From Austwickia chelonae (lineage in GTDB: Bacteria > Actinomycetota > Actinomycetes > Actinomycetales > Dermatophilaceae), in contig NZ_CP031447.1 of NCBI RefSeq assembly GCF_003391095.1, positions 2,604,001-2,668,000 of the forward strand: a stretch of 64,000 bases of DNA. The letters run 5' to 3'. The translations under genes and the position numbers were made by a program. A model generated the notes under the pieces. The model worked only from the letters and a program-made list of their open reading frames with translations, did not search any database and was not told where the DNA came from. This document shows, piece by piece, positions 62,521 to 64,000 of this stretch (the stretch's first letter is position 1; every line of letters starts with the position of its first letter).

Positions 62521-62870
62521 GCACTACAGTGAAAAACAATTCTCCGAAAAACCCAACAAGCGACCATAGATCGAGAAAAGCAATGGTCAGCTCACATTCG
62601 GACGACCGACCATCTATAGGCGGACGTCCCTATAGATACAAGAAAGCAAATCCTTCAAGGTGAAGATGCGATCCACGCCGCGCCGCCGAATCATTTGCAA
62701 GAAATCGTCATACCTATTCCAAAACTGCCGGAAACTCTTGCGAATAAATGACTTTCACCTTGCACTTCGCCTTCGAGAACCCCGAACCTCGACTCCTCGA
62801 AATAACTTCGACGGCTGACCGAGGAAGCTACCCGACCTGACACTCGATCAAGCACATCGAGGAGGCACAC
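62521..62870. promoter_or_regulatory. Intergenic region between sigma copy 2 and flgN
   Basis: No gene seen; AT-richer than average. An inverted repeat ATCTATAGG, eight bases, CCTATAGAT lies at 62612-62637, about 95 bp upstream of sigma copy 2, next to the TCGGACGA element shared with copy 1. A candidate operator. Confidence 0.4.
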
Positions 62871-62897
62871 TCAGTTCCGCCCGGAAAAGGACGATTG
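62871..62897 (+). promoter_or_regulatory. FliA/sigma28-type promoter for flgN-fliW
   Basis: TCAGT, 14 bp, GACGATTG. It overlaps an in-frame TTG at 62895 and so supports the GTG at 62925 as the flgN start; leader about 20 nt. Confidence 0.5.
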
Positions 62898-62924
62898 AGC
62901 AGCCGTGACGGAGAGGAGTCCCAC

Positions 62925-63443
62925 GTGACCGAACCACGGATCAAGGACGAAACCCAGCTCGCCCTGTCCAATCTGTCAACCGGACTGTGGCGCATCCACG
63001 ACCTGCTCGAGTCCCTCCACTACAAATTGGAGGTGCAGAACGTCCTCATCGAAACGGGACGATCCGCGTGGCTGGGCCGGTCCACCCAGGAGATCGAATT
63101 CGTCATCGAAAGCCTCCGCGAGACCGAGCTGATGCGTGTTGTCGACGTCTCCCCCGTGTGCGATCTCCTCGGCCTACCTCAGGACACCCCGCTGAGCCAG
63201 ATCGCCCAGGCTGCGCCATCTCCCTGGGATCACGTCCTGGAGGAACACCGACTGGCCTTGGCTCATGCCACCCAAGAGCTCTCCCTGTTGTCCCGCAGTA
63301 ACTCCGACATGCTGGAAATCAGTTACCGAGCGGTACAGGACACTCTCGAACGCTTCAACCACTCCCCGGAGGGCGCGACGTACACCGCCCGAGGATCCCG
63401 CGAAGCAGGACGCTCGCACCATCTCATCGACCACGTCGGATGA
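62925..63443 (+). CDS. flgN: FlgN-family flagellar chaperone
   Basis: 172 residues from the GTG at 62925 with AGGAG six bases upstream. Long helices with the FlgN pattern: LESLHYKLEVQNVLIETGR, WLGRSTQEIEFVIESLRETELMR in part, and a C-terminal helix pair. FlgN escorts FlgK and FlgL to the export gate. FliW follows after 104 bp. Confidence 0.85.
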   Translation: MTEPRIKDETQLALSNLSTGLWRIHDLLESLHYKLEVQNVLIETGRSAWLGRSTQEIEFVIESLRETELMRVVDVSPVCDLLGLPQDTPLSQIAQAAPSPWDHVLEEHRLALAHATQELSLLSRSNSDMLEISYRAVQDTLERFNHSPEGATYTARGSREAGRSHHLIDHVG

Positions 63444-63547
63444 CCTGAACATCCGATCTCATCCCCCCTTCGCTCCCGGAACAGTCCCTATCTTCCTGAT
63501 CCCGTCCCTTCCGGACCTACCGGAATTCACTCGAGGGAGTAATACCT

Positions 63548-63946
63548 ATGACCGCAACAGCCGAGCGCACCTCCGCCACCGTCCACATGCCCACCGGAAT
63601 GGTCGGCTTCCCGGAATCCACCGAGTTCTCCTTGGTCGAGATCGAGAGCGGTGTCTACGAGATGCTCAGTTCCCAGGACGAAGAACTCGGCTTCGTAGTG
63701 ATCACACCCGAGCCCTATTTCCCCGACTACGACCCGATCATCGACAAAGCAACTGCCGAACGACTGGAAATCACCAATCCGGATGACGCCGTCATCCTTC
63801 TCGTCGTGAACATCGGATCCGAGGAAGAAGCACCGGTCGCCAACCTTTTGGCGCCGATCATCGTGAACAAAGCGACACACACCGCGACACAGGTCGTGTT
63901 GGGCGACCAGGAGTGGCCACTTCGTGCGACTATTCCCCTTGGCTGA
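63548..63946 (+). CDS. fliW: Flagellar assembly factor FliW
   Basis: 132 residues with GAGGGAG before the ATG. FliW pattern: GMVGFPESTEFSLVEIE, GFVVITPEPYFPDYD, VILLVVNIG and NLLAPIIVN. FliW binds CsrA and flagellin, relieving CsrA repression of flagellin translation. The window ends in ATAAGGAGC, 54 bp on, a ribosome binding site where csrA is expected. Confidence 0.95.
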   Translation: MTATAERTSATVHMPTGMVGFPESTEFSLVEIESGVYEMLSSQDEELGFVVITPEPYFPDYDPIIDKATAERLEITNPDDAVILLVVNIGSEEEAPVANLLAPIIVNKATHTATQVVLGDQEWPLRATIPLG

Positions 63947-64000
63947 CAAAGGGATTCAGCCTGCCGCGCATGGCGTGCGGTCCCCCTCGACATAAGGAGC

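Noticed and set aside
1-64000. CRISPR arrays, tRNA or rRNA genes, transposases, integrases
   Set aside because: None recognised on either strand.

Overview
The window is the motility and chemotaxis locus of a flagellated, high-GC Gram-positive bacterium. Evidence: actinobacterial-style flagellar gene order (flgB to flgE, flbD, motA, motB, fliL, fliM, fliN), a FliM without the usual N-terminal EIDALL-type peptide, GTG starts, GC-rich codons, and FliW/FlgN next to FliA-type sigma factors. The combination of flagella with secreted S33 tripeptidyl-peptidases would suit the Dermatophilaceae, but that placement is inference.

Layout. 1-4159 (-): flbD-motA-motB-fliL-fliM-fliN (fliN runs off the left edge). 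4160-14453 (+): four tandem paralogous secreted peptidases, a small membrane protein and an MFS transporter, which separate flbD from flgE. 14568-25665 (-): a tightly overlapping operon flgB-flgC-fliE-fliF-fliG-fliH-fliI-fliJ-(NlpC/P60+SLT muramidase)-fliK-flgD-flgE. 25822-30296 (-): a YdcF-like membrane protein and a three-gene ABC system. 30689-33887 (+): a lactococcin-972-type bacteriocin operon whose bacteriocin gene is frameshifted. 33869-39356 (-): cheR, cheB, cheY, cheW, cheA. 39916-41392 (+): cheX-like, cheY and a second CheC/CheX-family protein. 41530-42468: remnants of arsR and an MFS gene. 42621-48941 (-): a flagellum-linked unknown gene, flgL, flgK, a small FliT-like protein, fliS, fliD and flagellin copy 1. 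49090-58480: glycosyltransferases, a methyltransferase, flagellin copy 2 and a broken radical SAM gene. 58533-62520 (-): an NYN-domain protein and two near-identical FliA-type sigma factors. 62925-64000 (+): flgN, fliW, and a ribosome binding site at the window edge where csrA would be expected.

How it works together. One promoter-like pattern, TCARN-N14-GNCGATNN with a fixed 14-bp spacer, sits in front of nearly every motility transcription unit in the window and also in front of the glycosyltransferases, the methyltransferase and one unknown gene. It resembles FliA/sigma-D promoters (GCCGATAA-type -10). The two sigma genes at the right would read it. This ties the glycosyltransferase genes to the flagellar regulon and makes flagellin glycosylation their likely job. 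The two flagellin genes encode the same 267-residue protein and form an 887-bp inverted repeat around about 5 kb of modification genes, so that segment could invert by recombination. Most of what is unusual here (bacteriocin operon, peptidase array, duplicated sigma and flagellin genes, broken arsR/MFS and radical SAM genes) marks a motility locus that has been remodelled by insertion, duplication and gene conversion.
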